64,000 nucleotides of DNA from Marinomonas pollencensis (GTDB lineage Bacteria; Pseudomonadota; Gammaproteobacteria; Pseudomonadales; Marinomonadaceae), in contig NZ_QUNG01000001.1 of the NCBI RefSeq assembly GCF_003387375.1, forward strand, positions 62,001 through 126,000. Direction: 5' to 3'. The translations under genes and the position numbers were made by a program. A model generated the notes under the pieces. The model ran no database searches. It saw only the letters and a program-made list of their open reading frames with translations, and was not told the DNA's origin. Shown here piece after piece: positions 28,703 through 38,177 of the stretch. Within the stretch, counting starts at the first letter, position 1; every line of letters starts with the position of its first letter.

Positions 28703-28733
28703 GCCCTAAGCGCCTATTCAGGTCGCTTAGGGC
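28703..28733. terminator. Hairpin between lpxL-like gene and convergent oxidoreductase
   Basis: A perfect 10-bp stem (GCCCTAAGCG with CGCTTAGGGC) with an 11-base loop lies between convergent stops. It lacks a T tract, so it is at best a weak terminator or a 3'-end stabilising hairpin. Confidence 0.4.
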
Positions 28734-28748
28734 AAATACTTCGCGCCA

Positions 28749-29744
28749 TCAGCCTGCTAATTCATCCCGTATTTGAGCCAGTAAAGACACGCAGTTCAAT
28801 CGTTTTTCAGCATCAAAAATAGGGATAGACACAATCAGCTCATCAATACCTGTCTTATCGACAAAGCTTTTCATCTGAAATTTCACCGAAGCTTTAGAAC
28901 CCACAAATGCATACTGCAAAGTATGATTAACCATTTGCTTCTCCAACTCTGTCCAGAGACCACTCATTGCCGTGACTGGCGGCGCAAACGGCACATTCTT
29001 CCCCCGTCGTAAGTTGATAAATTGCTGCTGCACAGACGTAAATAAATACGCCGCCTCTTCATCAGAGTCCGCCACCACAGCCATCACTCCTGCCATCGCA
29101 TAAGGTGACGGATTCTCAATGCTAGCTTGGTAATGGCGACGATAGAGACTCAAGGCTTGAAGCAACTGATCCGGTGCAAAATGCGAGGCAAACGAATAAG
29201 GCAAACCAAACGACGCGGCCAGCTGTGCACTGTATAAGCTGGAACCCAGCATCCAAATCGGTACTTGAGTATTGCACCCAGGCACCGCCAATACTTTTTG
29301 ATTTTCTACAGGCTGTGCTAAATAGCGGCGTAGCGTTTGAACATCCTCAGGGTATTGATCGACGGCGGCATCCATATTACGTCGCAGCGCTCTTGCCGTG
29401 TTCATATCTGTACCAGGTGCTCGGCCTAACCCTAAATCAATACGATCTGGGTAGAGCTCCGCCAAAGTGCCAAACTGCTCAGCGACAATCAAAGGAGAAT
29501 GATTAGGTAACATAACCCCACCTGCCCCCAAGCGAATGGTGTGGGTGGCGGCCCCTAGATGAGACAATAGAACAGCCGGCGAAGAGCTCGCCACATTCGA
29601 CATACCGTGATGCTCTGCCAACCAAAAGCGCTGAAAGCCTTCCACTTCGGCTCGCTGAGCCATGCGTAGGCTTTGACGAAAGGAGTCTGCAACACTATGC
29701 CCTTCAGCAATAGGCGCAAGATCAAGAATAGATAAGGGAATCAT
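28749..29744 (-). CDS. LLM-class flavin-dependent oxidoreductase (MsnO8/YhbW-like)
   Basis: A 331-residue bacterial-luciferase-like TIM-barrel monooxygenase that would use reduced FMN or F420. Here FMN is expected, because F420 synthesis is not typical of these bacteria. It begins with [13 protein letters not shown], a signature of the MsnO8 subgroup. It also has [40 protein letters not shown] and [13 protein letters not shown], all conserved in LLM proteins such as E. coli YhbW. The substrate is unknown. It stands alone between lpxL and cti. Confidence 0.87.
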   Translation of the reverse strand: MIPLSILDLAPIAEGHSVADSFRQSLRMAQRAEVEGFQRFWLAEHHGMSNVASSSPAVLLSHLGAATHTIRLGAGGVMLPNHSPLIVAEQFGTLAELYPDRIDLGLGRAPGTDMNTARALRRNMDAAVDQYPEDVQTLRRYLAQPVENQKVLAVPGCNTQVPIWMLGSSLYSAQLAASFGLPYSFASHFAPDQLLQALSLYRRHYQASIENPSPYAMAGVMAVVADSDEEAAYLFTSVQQQFINLRRGKNVPFAPPVTAMSGLWTELEKQMVNHTLQYAFVGSKASVKFQMKSFVDKTGIDELIVSIPIFDAEKRLNCVSLLAQIRDELAG

Positions 29745-29871
29745 TGAGTCCGTCCATTGAATAAAATATACCCTATTATCTGGGGCAATCTATTCAATAG
29801 ACAAGACTCAAAGTTTGCAGCAAATGCTAATACTTCGAAATATCTCGATATTCCTATGATTAGATCATAAG

Positions 29872-32220
29872 CTAGCGATTTTCTAACCGATTATAATCTA
29901 AAATACCACTCTCTCTTGGTCGTGCTTCGTGATTGTATTTATCAATTGCATCACTAACGGACCAGAATTTCGGATTCGTACGACGTATCCCAAAATGCGC
30001 CATCAAAGCAGAATAATCTTTGGCGGTGGCCATATTGGCAATTTCTTCTGCAAAGGCCTTTAGCTTAGTTTCGTCAACTTCCATAAAGGCATTTGGGTAA
30101 TCCCCAAGCACACCCTTAACAACCGTCACAGTGTCTTCATTTGGCAAGCGTGCTGCCGCCTCATCAAACAAGCTTGAAATATTAGAATGAGCCTTATTGT
30201 GGATCAAACTAATGACTTCTTTCGGTGCACCATTACTGGTAATCAATACCAAGGCTGTGTTTGGCAAGTAGCGCAGTCCGCCTCCACTTATTGTCTGCAA
30301 ATGCTTCAGAGTCGCAATTTCAGTTGGGCTTAAACGGCTCGTTTCCAAATCACGACTGTGATCTAGCACTTTCGACAAATGCTGACGCAACTGATCATAA
30401 AGCTCAGATTGGTAATCTTTCGTTTTATAGTGGATCTCAGATTCTGCTTGCACATTGATGTAATCACTAAAAATATAGTTTTTAATGCGCTGGTTCGCAT
30501 CTCTGTACCAATATTTACGCACCTTCTCTCGCTGATCTTTTGGCAATAGAAGTAAGAAGTTCATCTCCCCTTCCATACGCAAGAAGTCCATGTACAGACG
30601 CGTGTCTAGCTGGTGCCCTACGTTGCCATAGACATCAAAGCCCGCCACTAGCAGGTAGTGAATACGCTCTAATAATGGGTAATCAATCAACCATGCGGTT
30701 TTTGGGTTTTGACCCACCAAACCTTTGACAACCGTCGCATTATCAAAATGTCTGAAAATGGTTAGCGCAGCATTATCATTATGCCCATCACCATCCCAAA
30801 TCAAATTTAAGTCAATCGGCACACCGCTTTTCACTTCTTTTTCTACCAACTTGGCTTTGGAAGACAAGTATGACTTTTGCTGTTCAGAAAAACGCACCCA
30901 AGAACTTAACGGCAAAGCATTACTCGAACTCACCGCTGGCATATCCAAGTGCTGCACCTGATTTTCTAAGAAATCCGCAGTCTGCTTGTTGTAATGCAAA
31001 TTGGGGTTAACAAAATAGACCCAAAAGTCTTCATTGATCACGTTAACGGCAACCTGCCCACGGCATACAGGCCCTTTAATAAAGGACATGATGGTGTTTT
31101 GTGAATGATCCAATAAGAAGCGATAACGACCATTCACAGGAATTTCTTTAAACGCTTTGAATGGGTTAGTCGCAATGTCACGATCATAACCAGGGTCTTT
31201 TGTTACTTTATAGTCAGTAGCATAAAAATAGGACTGCCAGCGTTTAAAAACCGCTTCATCTAGCTGATAAGGAATATGGTTTTTCTGCACGATCACTTCA
31301 GGATCTTGCCATAATCGATAGTAAACATGTTTCACACCCGGTGGGTCATAAGGACGACGAGTCGCAATACGCTCTATCGGCTCTCCAGGTGGGGTTTTCG
31401 AACGCACTAATCTAAAGGGCTGGTCATTGCCCTCACCTAGATACAAACTATAAAGGTAAATATGCTCGAAAATATAACGTGCAATTAACTGCCCTTTTAA
31501 GTCCGTAGGATTAAAACGTGTCTCCCACAGGTTTACTAATTTCTGCATTTTGTCGGACAAAGGCGCTGGCTTTGGCATTTTCCCGCCTTTTGCTAACCAG
31601 CTCGATAAAATATCAAACTCTTGCGGACTTAACGCAGGCAAACCATAAGGCATCCCCCATTTAGGGTAATTAAGCTTGAAGTCACCATATTCTTCGATGG
31701 TAGAACACTGCTGGTTTCTGGCCAAAGAAAAATCATAATCATCCGATAATACCGCCTGATTAAAGTTGCCTTGCTGCTTGCGTAACGAAATGGCCTGATA
31801 AATCAAACTGCCATTTAGGTTTGCTGCTGGGCTTTGGCCCCGCTCGTTTAATGCGGGGTAAAACCCTTTATCGCGCCACTCCTGTGGTGAATGTGCATCA
31901 ATATAAAGGCGTGTCGGCTCAGCTGCCAAAAGACGAGTACCGTCATAAACAAGGTCTTTCGAGCCGCCTCTCTCAATGCCTTCCTTACCGGTCAACTTCA
32001 GCTGACAAGGGGCATCATAACAAGCATGACAAGAGACACATCGATGGTCCAATATGGGCCGGACTTTCTCATTATAAAAATCGGCGTCTTGTTGTGACAC
32101 TTGCGTATCACGATTAGAGACTTTTTCGACACCATACATTTGGTCTAAATTTTGTGAAGCAAACACCGCACAGCCAGTCACAAATACTATTGAAAGGATA
32201 ATCACCAGTACTCTTGGCAT
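29872..32220 (-). CDS. cti: Periplasmic fatty acid cis/trans isomerase (Cti)
   Basis: Converts cis-unsaturated acyl chains of membrane phospholipids to trans, a fast response to solvent or temperature stress. The 782 residues start with a lipoprotein-type signal (LSIVFVTGC, Cys17). A c-type heme site CVSCH at 61-65 follows, in a Cys-rich patch (CHACYDAPCQL), as in Pseudomonas Cti. Later blocks such as WGMPYGLPALSPQEFDIL, PVNGRYRFLLDHSQ and VAGFDVYGNVGHQ fit the family. Length and single heme motif are as expected. An AGGAA site precedes the ATG. Cti enzymes are usually constitutive, and nothing here suggests special control. Confidence 0.95.
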   Translation of the reverse strand: MPRVLVIILSIVFVTGCAVFASQNLDQMYGVEKVSNRDTQVSQQDADFYNEKVRPILDHRCVSCHACYDAPCQLKLTGKEGIERGGSKDLVYDGTRLLAAEPTRLYIDAHSPQEWRDKGFYPALNERGQSPAANLNGSLIYQAISLRKQQGNFNQAVLSDDYDFSLARNQQCSTIEEYGDFKLNYPKWGMPYGLPALSPQEFDILSSWLAKGGKMPKPAPLSDKMQKLVNLWETRFNPTDLKGQLIARYIFEHIYLYSLYLGEGNDQPFRLVRSKTPPGEPIERIATRRPYDPPGVKHVYYRLWQDPEVIVQKNHIPYQLDEAVFKRWQSYFYATDYKVTKDPGYDRDIATNPFKAFKEIPVNGRYRFLLDHSQNTIMSFIKGPVCRGQVAVNVINEDFWVYFVNPNLHYNKQTADFLENQVQHLDMPAVSSSNALPLSSWVRFSEQQKSYLSSKAKLVEKEVKSGVPIDLNLIWDGDGHNDNAALTIFRHFDNATVVKGLVGQNPKTAWLIDYPLLERIHYLLVAGFDVYGNVGHQLDTRLYMDFLRMEGEMNFLLLLPKDQREKVRKYWYRDANQRIKNYIFSDYINVQAESEIHYKTKDYQSELYDQLRQHLSKVLDHSRDLETSRLSPTEIATLKHLQTISGGGLRYLPNTALVLITSNGAPKEVISLIHNKAHSNISSLFDEAAARLPNEDTVTVVKGVLGDYPNAFMEVDETKLKAFAEEIANMATAKDYSALMAHFGIRRTNPKFWSVSDAIDKYNHEARPRESGILDYNRLENR

Positions 32221-32366
32221 AAAAATTCCTAGATGAGTTTGGATATAATATTAAGATAGTGTAACAGGCGGGGAATTTACCATTTCCTTACGGTTTTTTT
32301 TACCATCAAATGGTAAGAGAATAAGGCAATACACAGCACCAATTAAGTGCAGAACATTATTCCAAA

Positions 32367-32394
32367 AAAAAACGCCCATAGTGGGCGTTTTTTA
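32367..32394 (-). terminator. Terminator after the acidic protein gene
   Basis: On the minus strand AACGCCCA and TGGGCGTT pair around a short loop and are followed by a long T run (TTTTTTTTT). It ends the gene at 32414-33016. On the plus strand a TTTTTT run makes it potentially bidirectional. Confidence 0.78.
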
Positions 32395-32413
32395 TACAGC
32401 GTCGCGAAGAAAA

Positions 32414-33016
32414 TCAGTTTTCTTCGATCACCGAGTTGTCTTCTTCGTATTCATCCGCCAATTCATAGGCATCATCACCCATGTCCTCATTGGCCAACAA
32501 CAAAGCTTCTTCATAGGAGCCGCCGAATTCGATGCGAGTAATATCATACAAGTCATACTCAAAAGTATCATCAAACCAACGCGCGTCCGAACCAATTTCT
32601 TCTAGCTCATAAGTCACCGCGTCAGCTCGTACAACACGACCGATTTCACAACTGTCGGCTTCCACTTCTTCGCGGTGTAAGGTTACCAAGCCATATTCTT
32701 CACTAATATCGATTAGCAATACGGCAAGGTCTTCTAAATCCACTTCTGGGTCAACGACTTGCTCTTCACGAATAGCAAGTACACGCTTTTGAAAATCGTT
32801 AAAAGGAGCAGGATGAACAAAATCACTAATGTCTTCCAAAAACAAAATTTGGTAGCCATTGAGGTGCACACTGTCATCAACTAACTGGAGCAGAACCATT
32901 TCTTCGTTGGCGTCCACAACAAAGCCATCAGTCCAGCTATCCGGACCATCTAATTCTTCGCGAAATATGCGAACGACATTATTTCGATTACGGGCTTTTT
33001 CCAATTCGACGAGCAT
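32414..33016 (-). CDS. Acidic protein of unknown function with two repeated beta-rich units
   Basis: I do not recognise this 200-residue protein. It is strongly acidic and has no signal peptide or membrane helix. Two halves look alike. Each starts with a short basic segment (ARNRNNVVRIFREE and ISEEYGLVTLHREE), then a GFVVD / GRVVR strand, then a VLLQLVDD / TYELEEIG strand, and ends with a D-I-S/T strand (FLEDISDF / LYDITRIEF). This suggests a tandem small beta-barrel fold like those of some RNA-associated or stress proteins. The C-terminal 25 residues are almost all Asp/Glu/Asn. A good AGGGAG site precedes the ATG. It is followed by a terminator and lies downstream of yacL, possibly in one unit with ylqF and yacL. 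Confidence 0.7.
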   Translation of the reverse strand: MLVELEKARNRNNVVRIFREELDGPDSWTDGFVVDANEEMVLLQLVDDSVHLNGYQILFLEDISDFVHPAPFNDFQKRVLAIREEQVVDPEVDLEDLAVLLIDISEEYGLVTLHREEVEADSCEIGRVVRADAVTYELEEIGSDARWFDDTFEYDLYDITRIEFGGSYEEALLLANEDMGDDAYELADEYEEDNSVIEEN

Positions 33017-33084
33017 ATCGGCTCCCTAAAAACGTAAAAAAATAAAACTAGCGCTAGTGTAAACCTAGCCAGCGATAGGAACAA

Positions 33085-33465
33085 CTATTGAAGCACGTCA
33101 TGCCAGTTTTCAACCATTTCTATTAGGTCTTCTAAACCACACTCTGCTTGAATGCCATCAGTTGAAGCACGGTAAAAGCTGTCTTGAGAATCGAACATAG
33201 CTTTTATTTCGTCTTCTGCCTGACTCATGTCCACCTGACGTGCCACCATCACACCTTCTTCACTGATAATCACTTCAAAAGGGCCATGTTTGAATTGCGT
33301 GGTTTCTTTTTCATATTCTGCCAAACGCGCAGCGGATAAAACGCGCTGAATGTTTTCTTTATCAATAACAAATTGTGTCACCCATTCAGCAATAGCAGCG
33401 AACTCATAATCGGCATAAATACGATAGCGGCTTTCTTCCTGATCAAAGGCAATTTCATAATCCAT
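33085..33465 (-). CDS. yacL: YacL family protein (UPF0231)
   Basis: A 126-residue acidic cytoplasmic protein. The start MDYEIAFDQEESRYRI has a GAGG site about 10 bases upstream. The longer version from 33480 uses a GTG inside the ribosome site region and is less likely. The MDYEF-like beginning, the internal GVMVARQVDMSQAEDEI (compare the EVMVRANQLEF block of E. coli YacL) and the terminal CGLEDLIEMVENWHDVL match UPF0231. Function is unknown in the family. The gene starts a few bases after ylqF ends. Confidence 0.8.
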   Translation of the reverse strand: MDYEIAFDQEESRYRIYADYEFAAIAEWVTQFVIDKENIQRVLSAARLAEYEKETTQFKHGPFEVIISEEGVMVARQVDMSQAEDEIKAMFDSQDSFYRASTDGIQAECGLEDLIEMVENWHDVLQ

Positions 33466-33476
33466 GACTTTGAACC

Positions 33477-34472
33477 TCACTTATTCTCATCATTCGATCG
33501 AGCTTGGCCTTGTTGTGCCTGCTCGTTACGGTATTTTCTGTTTTTCTCTTGCTGACGCTGAGGAACAGCGGCCGCTAATCTGGCCTGTCTCTCAGCCTCT
33601 TTTTTCGCTTTCGCTTCTTCTACCAATTGCTCTTCGTGAGCGATCATCTCTGGTGTTTCCATCACATAAGGACCGATCGCACCAGTACGAACATCGTTCA
33701 AAAACACTTCAGCGGCCTTGTGCATATCCACCTTGCCACCGGCGCGCAAAGCACCGCGTTTTGAACCTATGGTTTTTAGCACTTCAAAAGAATCGACTGG
33801 CGCTTCTTTTAATTTATATCGTGTCGTCAGTGACTCTGCGTAATCCTTAATAAAGAATTTCAGTCCAACTAACGCCACATCTTCATAATCAATTGCGGTA
33901 TCGCGCACCGCACCCGTGACCGCTAATCGATAACTGGCATCGGGGTTTTCAATTTTAGGCCACAAGATGCCTGGTGTGTCTAACAGCTGAAAGCCATTCG
34001 TTACTTTCAACTTCTGCTGCGCTTTGGTCACCGCAGGCTCGTCACCTACTTTTGCCACGCGACGTCCCAGCAAGGCATTCATTAAACTGGATTTACCCAC
34101 GTTTGGAATTCCAGCAATCATTGCTCTAATGGGTTTTTCAGCGCTGCCTCTATGGGGCACCATTTGACTCACCCATTGGCTGATTTTGGCTACGTCAGCC
34201 TTATCTTGTGTCGAAAATGGGTGCGCCATGACAGATTCACTGCCCTGCCAATGTTCGAGCCATAGCGCCAATCGGTCACGATCCGCCAAGTCTTTTTTAT
34301 TCAGCAAGCGCAGAACCGGCACCGAGCCACGCAATGTATTTAACATTGGGTTCTGGCTAGAATCTGGAATGCGCGCATCCAATACTTCGATGACAATATC
34401 GACCTGTGTCATCACTTCTTCGATTTCTCGACGCGCCTTGTTCATGTGTCCTGGATACCACTGAACGCTCAC
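33477..34472 (-). CDS. ylqF: Ribosome biogenesis GTPase YlqF/RbgA-like
   Basis: A circularly permuted GTPase involved in large-subunit assembly. The order of GTPase motifs shows the permutation: the G4 motif LNKKDL (about 57-62) comes before G1 IAGIPNVGKSSLMNAL (about 117-132) and G3 LLDTPGILWPK. The N-terminus VQWYPGHMNKARREI is the RbgA signature. The C-terminal helical domain is followed by an Arg/Gln/Glu-rich tail of about 50 residues, longer than in Bacillus RbgA. Translation starts at GTG with AGAGG upstream. Confidence 0.9.
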   Translation of the reverse strand: MSVQWYPGHMNKARREIEEVMTQVDIVIEVLDARIPDSSQNPMLNTLRGSVPVLRLLNKKDLADRDRLALWLEHWQGSESVMAHPFSTQDKADVAKISQWVSQMVPHRGSAEKPIRAMIAGIPNVGKSSLMNALLGRRVAKVGDEPAVTKAQQKLKVTNGFQLLDTPGILWPKIENPDASYRLAVTGAVRDTAIDYEDVALVGLKFFIKDYAESLTTRYKLKEAPVDSFEVLKTIGSKRGALRAGGKVDMHKAAEVFLNDVRTGAIGPYVMETPEMIAHEEQLVEEAKAKKEAERQARLAAAVPQRQQEKNRKYRNEQAQQGQARSNDENK

Positions 34473-34653
34473 CCCTATTTACCTCTCTAATCGCCATGCA
34501 TTTTGCGGTTGCGCAGTCTACCACAAGTTCGCCTTGAAAATTCATAAAATAGCGCACGACAAGTAAGCAAGCGTATTTCATGCGCTACAAGCTAAATTAT
34601 CTGAAACCTAGGCGTTTAATGATCTAGGTCAGTACGTTATTTTATGGCTGGAA

Positions 34654-34781
34654 TACACTAACCCCGTTCTCTACATAACAGGCCTACTGCCCTGGGTAGC
34701 CTGCCATGTCTTTGGGAATGATCTCTTGATCGGACGTTAGTCCTAATTAGCCGAGCAGGTTTTCCCGCTCGGCTTTTTTTG
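34654..34781 (+). ncRNA. Candidate small RNA ending at an orphan plus-strand terminator
   Basis: Genes on both sides (ylqF, acpH) run on the minus strand, yet a plus-strand terminator lies here. AGCCGAGC pairs with GCTCGGCT (34749-34774) and seven T follow. Its opposite side is not T-rich, so it does not serve minus-strand transcripts. Upstream are two more hairpins: CAGG-c-CTAC with GTAGCCTG (34679-34703) and GGAC-GTTA-GTCC (34732-34743). A weak -10-like TACACT is at 34654-34659. An RNA of about 115 bases would begin near 34666. I did not match it to a known family. Its 3' end overlaps the last codons of acpH in antisense. Confidence 0.4.
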
Positions 34782-35346
34782 TTTGTTGATCAACATAATT
34801 CAATAAATCAGGATACAGAGCAAAAAACACCGCTTCACCTTGTCTAATCACAGTGGGCAACTCATCCAGAAAAGGCTGTAAATACGCCCCATGTCGCCAG
34901 CGGCGCATAATCGAATGCAAGGCATTTTCGACGCCTTCAACAGTACCAAGCTCAGCCAGCCAGTTATTTTGTTGCAACGAATATATCATTTTCTGTAATC
35001 GCGCAGGGCAGCGCTCCACATCGTTCAGCAGACCTTCCACCGCCTGCTGACAAAAAGCGTCTAGTGGTAACAAGGAGAACTGCGACCAGTTCTGAATTAA
35101 CCAGTAGTCCATCACTATGTCTTGCACAATCCCTGCAAAGCGCCGCCGTCCAAGGCGTGGCATTCCACGAAAGCGGACACTCGCCTCATGCTCATCGACC
35201 ATAACGTCAACTTTTTGATGCAATTGCCAACCTGAGTACAGATCCGCAGGCAGCTCATTGGCCACCACTGGGAAATCCCCAAGTAAGTTACCCGCCCATG
35301 AGGTTTGGGTTTCGTACGCAATATGTAGGTGCGCGAAGTAATTCAT
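34747..35346 (-). CDS. acpH: Acyl carrier protein phosphodiesterase (AcpH)
   Basis: Removes the 4'-phosphopantetheine group from holo-ACP. It belongs to the DUF479/HD-like family. The start MNYFAHLHIAYETQ fits E. coli AcpH (MNFLAHLHLA); a TTG two codons earlier is open. The 199 residues also contain AGNLLGDFPV, the family's metal-binding HxxVDxxxDxH-like stretch (LHQKVDVMVDEH), then RFAGIVQDIVMDYWL with further acidic ligands. The last codons overlap a plus-strand terminator that may belong to an antisense-oriented small RNA. Confidence 0.88.
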   Translation of the reverse strand: MNYFAHLHIAYETQTSWAGNLLGDFPVVANELPADLYSGWQLHQKVDVMVDEHEASVRFRGMPRLGRRRFAGIVQDIVMDYWLIQNWSQFSLLPLDAFCQQAVEGLLNDVERCPARLQKMIYSLQQNNWLAELGTVEGVENALHSIMRRWRHGAYLQPFLDELPTVIRQGEAVFFALYPDLLNYVDQQTKKAERENLLG

Positions 35347-35387
35347 CGACAAACCTTAAACTCAGTTAAAAAAGAACGCTTTGACTA

Positions 35388-35401
35388 AAAACGACCGTTT
35401 T
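35388..35401. promoter_or_regulatory. 14-bp palindrome upstream of the peptide ABC operon
   Basis: AAAACG, two bases, CGTTTT forms a compact palindrome about 140 bases before the substrate-binding protein gene and close to the acpH start. It could be an operator. No regulator is identified. Confidence 0.3.
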
Positions 35402-35540
35402 CGATACTTGCTATATTTTTGCTTAATATTTTGTAATCATAGTCTCTAATCGAATGGTCAACTTTGCACAACACACCTATTAATAGACCAAGCAATACAC
35501 TTTCTTCCTCTTTTTTGTTGGTTGTAACTGAGACAAAAGC

Positions 35541-37118
35541 ATGTTTATCAGCGTACTAGATCACCTAAAGATTACCCCTAAAAGACTTTTTCCTAGCACG
35601 GCTGTGCTGTTTATCGTTACCTTATTTTGTTGCCAGACGGCTTCTGCGGTCACTCTCAAAATGGCCTTTGACGCCGACCCTGTGTCTCTTGACCCCCATG
35701 AACAGTTATCCGAAGGGACCTTACAATTTTCTCATATGGTCTTTGACCCATTAGTGCGATGGAAGCAAAATGGTCAAATTGAACCGCGCCTAGCCACTCA
35801 CTGGCAGCAAATCACCCCCACCACAACACGCTTTTTCTTGCGCAAAAACGTACGTTTTCAAACCGGCAACCAGTTCACCGCAGAGGATGTGGCATACACC
35901 ATTCGTCGACTGAAACGCTCCGCGGATTTTCGCGCCATGTTTGATAACATCAGCTCGGTCATCGTCATCAACAAACACACGGTGGATATACGTTCCAGCC
36001 ACACTAACCCATTGCTGCTTAACATAATGACTTATGTTTTTCCGATGGATAAAGTGTTTTATCAGGGCCGTGATCAAATCGTAAAATTCGGCAACTCTTT
36101 CGCCTCGAAACACGCGTCAGGCACAGGTCCATATATCGTCAAAGAACGAGAACCTGGAGTGCGCATGGTGCTGACCCGTAATAAAGATTATTGGGACACA
36201 AAATCAAAAGGCAATGTCGACAAAATCATTCTTACCCCGATCAAGAACGACTCAACCCGGTTAGCCGCTTTATTATCTGGAGATGTGGACTTTATTTCGC
36301 CTGTGTCACCGATTGATATTGAGCGCACCAAAAACAGTAAAGGCGTGCAAATTATGACGTTGCCAACCGGCCGTATCTTGTTGCTGCATATGAACGAAAA
36401 ACGCCGCAAAGAATTCCGTGACGTACGCGTTCGACGTGCTATTAATTTGGCTATCAACCAACCGCTGATTGTCGAAAAGATACTCAAAGGCTATGCGGTG
36501 CCCGCAGGCCAACTTAGCGCCAGTAAATTTCTTGGCCATGTTAAAGGCTTACAACCTGAGCATGATGTGTCTAAAGCCCTAGAACTGATGAAACAGGCCG
36601 GTTATGAAAAAGGCTTTCGCATCAGCATGATGGCCCCCAACAATCGCTACATGAATGACGATAAGGTCGCCCAGGCAATTGCCGCCATGCTCGGGCGCAT
36701 TCACATAACCGTTGACCTCAAAACCTTACCTAAAGCCCAATATTTTCAACAATATGATGAAAGAGCGGCTGACATAATGATGCTCGGCTGGCAGTCCGAC
36801 ACAGAAGATTCCAACAATTTATATGAGTTTATTATTGCCTGCCAAGATGCAGAGTCCGGCTTGGGGGCTTATAATGCCAGTGAATACTGCGCCCCTAGTA
36901 TCAACACCGACATTAAACTGGCCAACCGAGAAACCAACCCTGAGAAGCGAGCTCGCATCATGCAACGGATCGAAGTGAAACTGCATGATGATGCCGCCAT
37001 TGTGCCGCTCTATTGGCAATACAATATTTGGGCCGCCAAAAACAACCTGCATATTGACCGCATTGTAAATGATCAAAACCACCCTTTTCTTGGAGACCTT
37101 GTGATCGATGAAAAATAG
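35541..37118 (+). CDS. Peptide/nickel-type ABC transporter substrate-binding protein
   Basis: A periplasmic solute-binding protein of family SBP_bac_5 (DppA/OppA class). The 525-residue product has a signal peptide (about 1-36, ending QTASA). The mature protein starts VTLKMAFDADPVSLDPHEQL. Conserved stretches include LVRWKQNGQIEPRLATHW, FTAEDVAYTIRRL, GTGPYIVKEREPGVRMVLTRN and FRDVRVRRAINLAIN. It is the first gene of a five-gene importer with two permeases and two ATPases. The ligand is not determined from sequence; dipeptides, oligopeptides, opines or nickel complexes are possible. Confidence 0.9.
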   Translation: MFISVLDHLKITPKRLFPSTAVLFIVTLFCCQTASAVTLKMAFDADPVSLDPHEQLSEGTLQFSHMVFDPLVRWKQNGQIEPRLATHWQQITPTTTRFFLRKNVRFQTGNQFTAEDVAYTIRRLKRSADFRAMFDNISSVIVINKHTVDIRSSHTNPLLLNIMTYVFPMDKVFYQGRDQIVKFGNSFASKHASGTGPYIVKEREPGVRMVLTRNKDYWDTKSKGNVDKIILTPIKNDSTRLAALLSGDVDFISPVSPIDIERTKNSKGVQIMTLPTGRILLLHMNEKRRKEFRDVRVRRAINLAINQPLIVEKILKGYAVPAGQLSASKFLGHVKGLQPEHDVSKALELMKQAGYEKGFRISMMAPNNRYMNDDKVAQAIAAMLGRIHITVDLKTLPKAQYFQQYDERAADIMMLGWQSDTEDSNNLYEFIIACQDAESGLGAYNASEYCAPSINTDIKLANRETNPEKRARIMQRIEVKLHDDAAIVPLYWQYNIWAAKNNLHIDRIVNDQNHPFLGDLVIDEK

Positions 37119-37196
37119 TCTCAGTGCAATCCATTGTTATCACAAGGGCACACCGCCCTTGATGAATACTGCTTACCATGGAGCTCTAGAAGACTG

Positions 37197-38177
37197 ATGT
37201 TTGTTTTTCTTCTGCGTCGTTTAGTTCAAGCTTTCGTAGTGATGATTATCATCAGCGTGATCAGCTTTGCCATCCAAAACAAACTGGGTGACCCTGTACT
37301 ACAACACGTTTCCATGACCGTTGCTCCAGCTGAGCGAGCTCAAATTAGACAAGATCTAGGCCTCAACGATAATCTAGTTGTCCAATATTGGCGCTTTGCT
37401 AAAAAGGCCATCCATGGGGACTTAGGCACCTCTTATTACTACAAAGAACCCGTCCTCGATGTGATATTCAAAAAGCTACCGGCTACTTTTGAATTGGCCT
37501 TTTGCGCCATTGTTATGGTGGCTTTCATTGCCATTCCCTGTGGTATTTTAGCGGCCATCAAACCTAAAAATATTATCTCCAGGTTGGTGGTGGCTCTGAG
37601 CACCATGGGGATTTCCATTCCTATTTTTATCGTGGCCATTTTTTTGGTGTATATTTTCTCCATTCAACTTCACCTCGCCCCCAGCTTTGGCCGCGGCCAA
37701 ACAACCGATGTCTTCGGTCTATGGGAGAGCGGGTTATTTTCAAAAGATGGCTTGCGTCACCTGATGCTTCCCAGTATTAGCCTTGCTTTTGCTTTGATGC
37801 CTATTTTTGTTCGCCTTATCCGCGCTGAAATGATTGAAGTACTGCAATCCGACTACATACGCTTTGCCTGGTCTAAAGGCCTAAACACACGCCGTATTTA
37901 CTTCATTCACGCATTAAAAAACACCATGCTGCCGGTGATAACCGTTGGTGGAATACAAGCCGGAACTCTAGTGGCTTACACCATTTTAACCGAGTCTATT
38001 TTCCAATGGCCTGGCATGGGCTTTCTGTTTATGGATGCCGTAAGCCGTGTTGATACCCCTTTGATTTCTGCCTACTTAATTGTCGTTGGTGGTATTTTTG
38101 TGGTTACCAACACAGTCGTGGATTTGATTTATGGGTTAGTAAACCCCACCGTAAAACTGGCGAACCATGGTCTATGA
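37197..38177 (+). CDS. ABC transporter permease, DppB-like
   Basis: An inner membrane permease of the DppB/OppB class. The start MFVFLLRRLVQAFVV at 37197 fits the family; the frame is open back to 37134. The 326 residues have a typical GDPVLQHVSMTVAP-to-LGLNDNLVVQYWRF periplasmic loop after the first helix and six membrane segments. The EAA-type motif facing the ATPase is RLIRAEMIEVLQSDYIRFAWSKGL, with conserved Asp-Tyr and Gly. The stop overlaps the next permease start (ATGA). Confidence 0.92.
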   Translation: MFVFLLRRLVQAFVVMIIISVISFAIQNKLGDPVLQHVSMTVAPAERAQIRQDLGLNDNLVVQYWRFAKKAIHGDLGTSYYYKEPVLDVIFKKLPATFELAFCAIVMVAFIAIPCGILAAIKPKNIISRLVVALSTMGISIPIFIVAIFLVYIFSIQLHLAPSFGRGQTTDVFGLWESGLFSKDGLRHLMLPSISLAFALMPIFVRLIRAEMIEVLQSDYIRFAWSKGLNTRRIYFIHALKNTMLPVITVGGIQAGTLVAYTILTESIFQWPGMGFLFMDAVSRVDTPLISAYLIVVGGIFVVTNTVVDLIYGLVNPTVKLANHGL

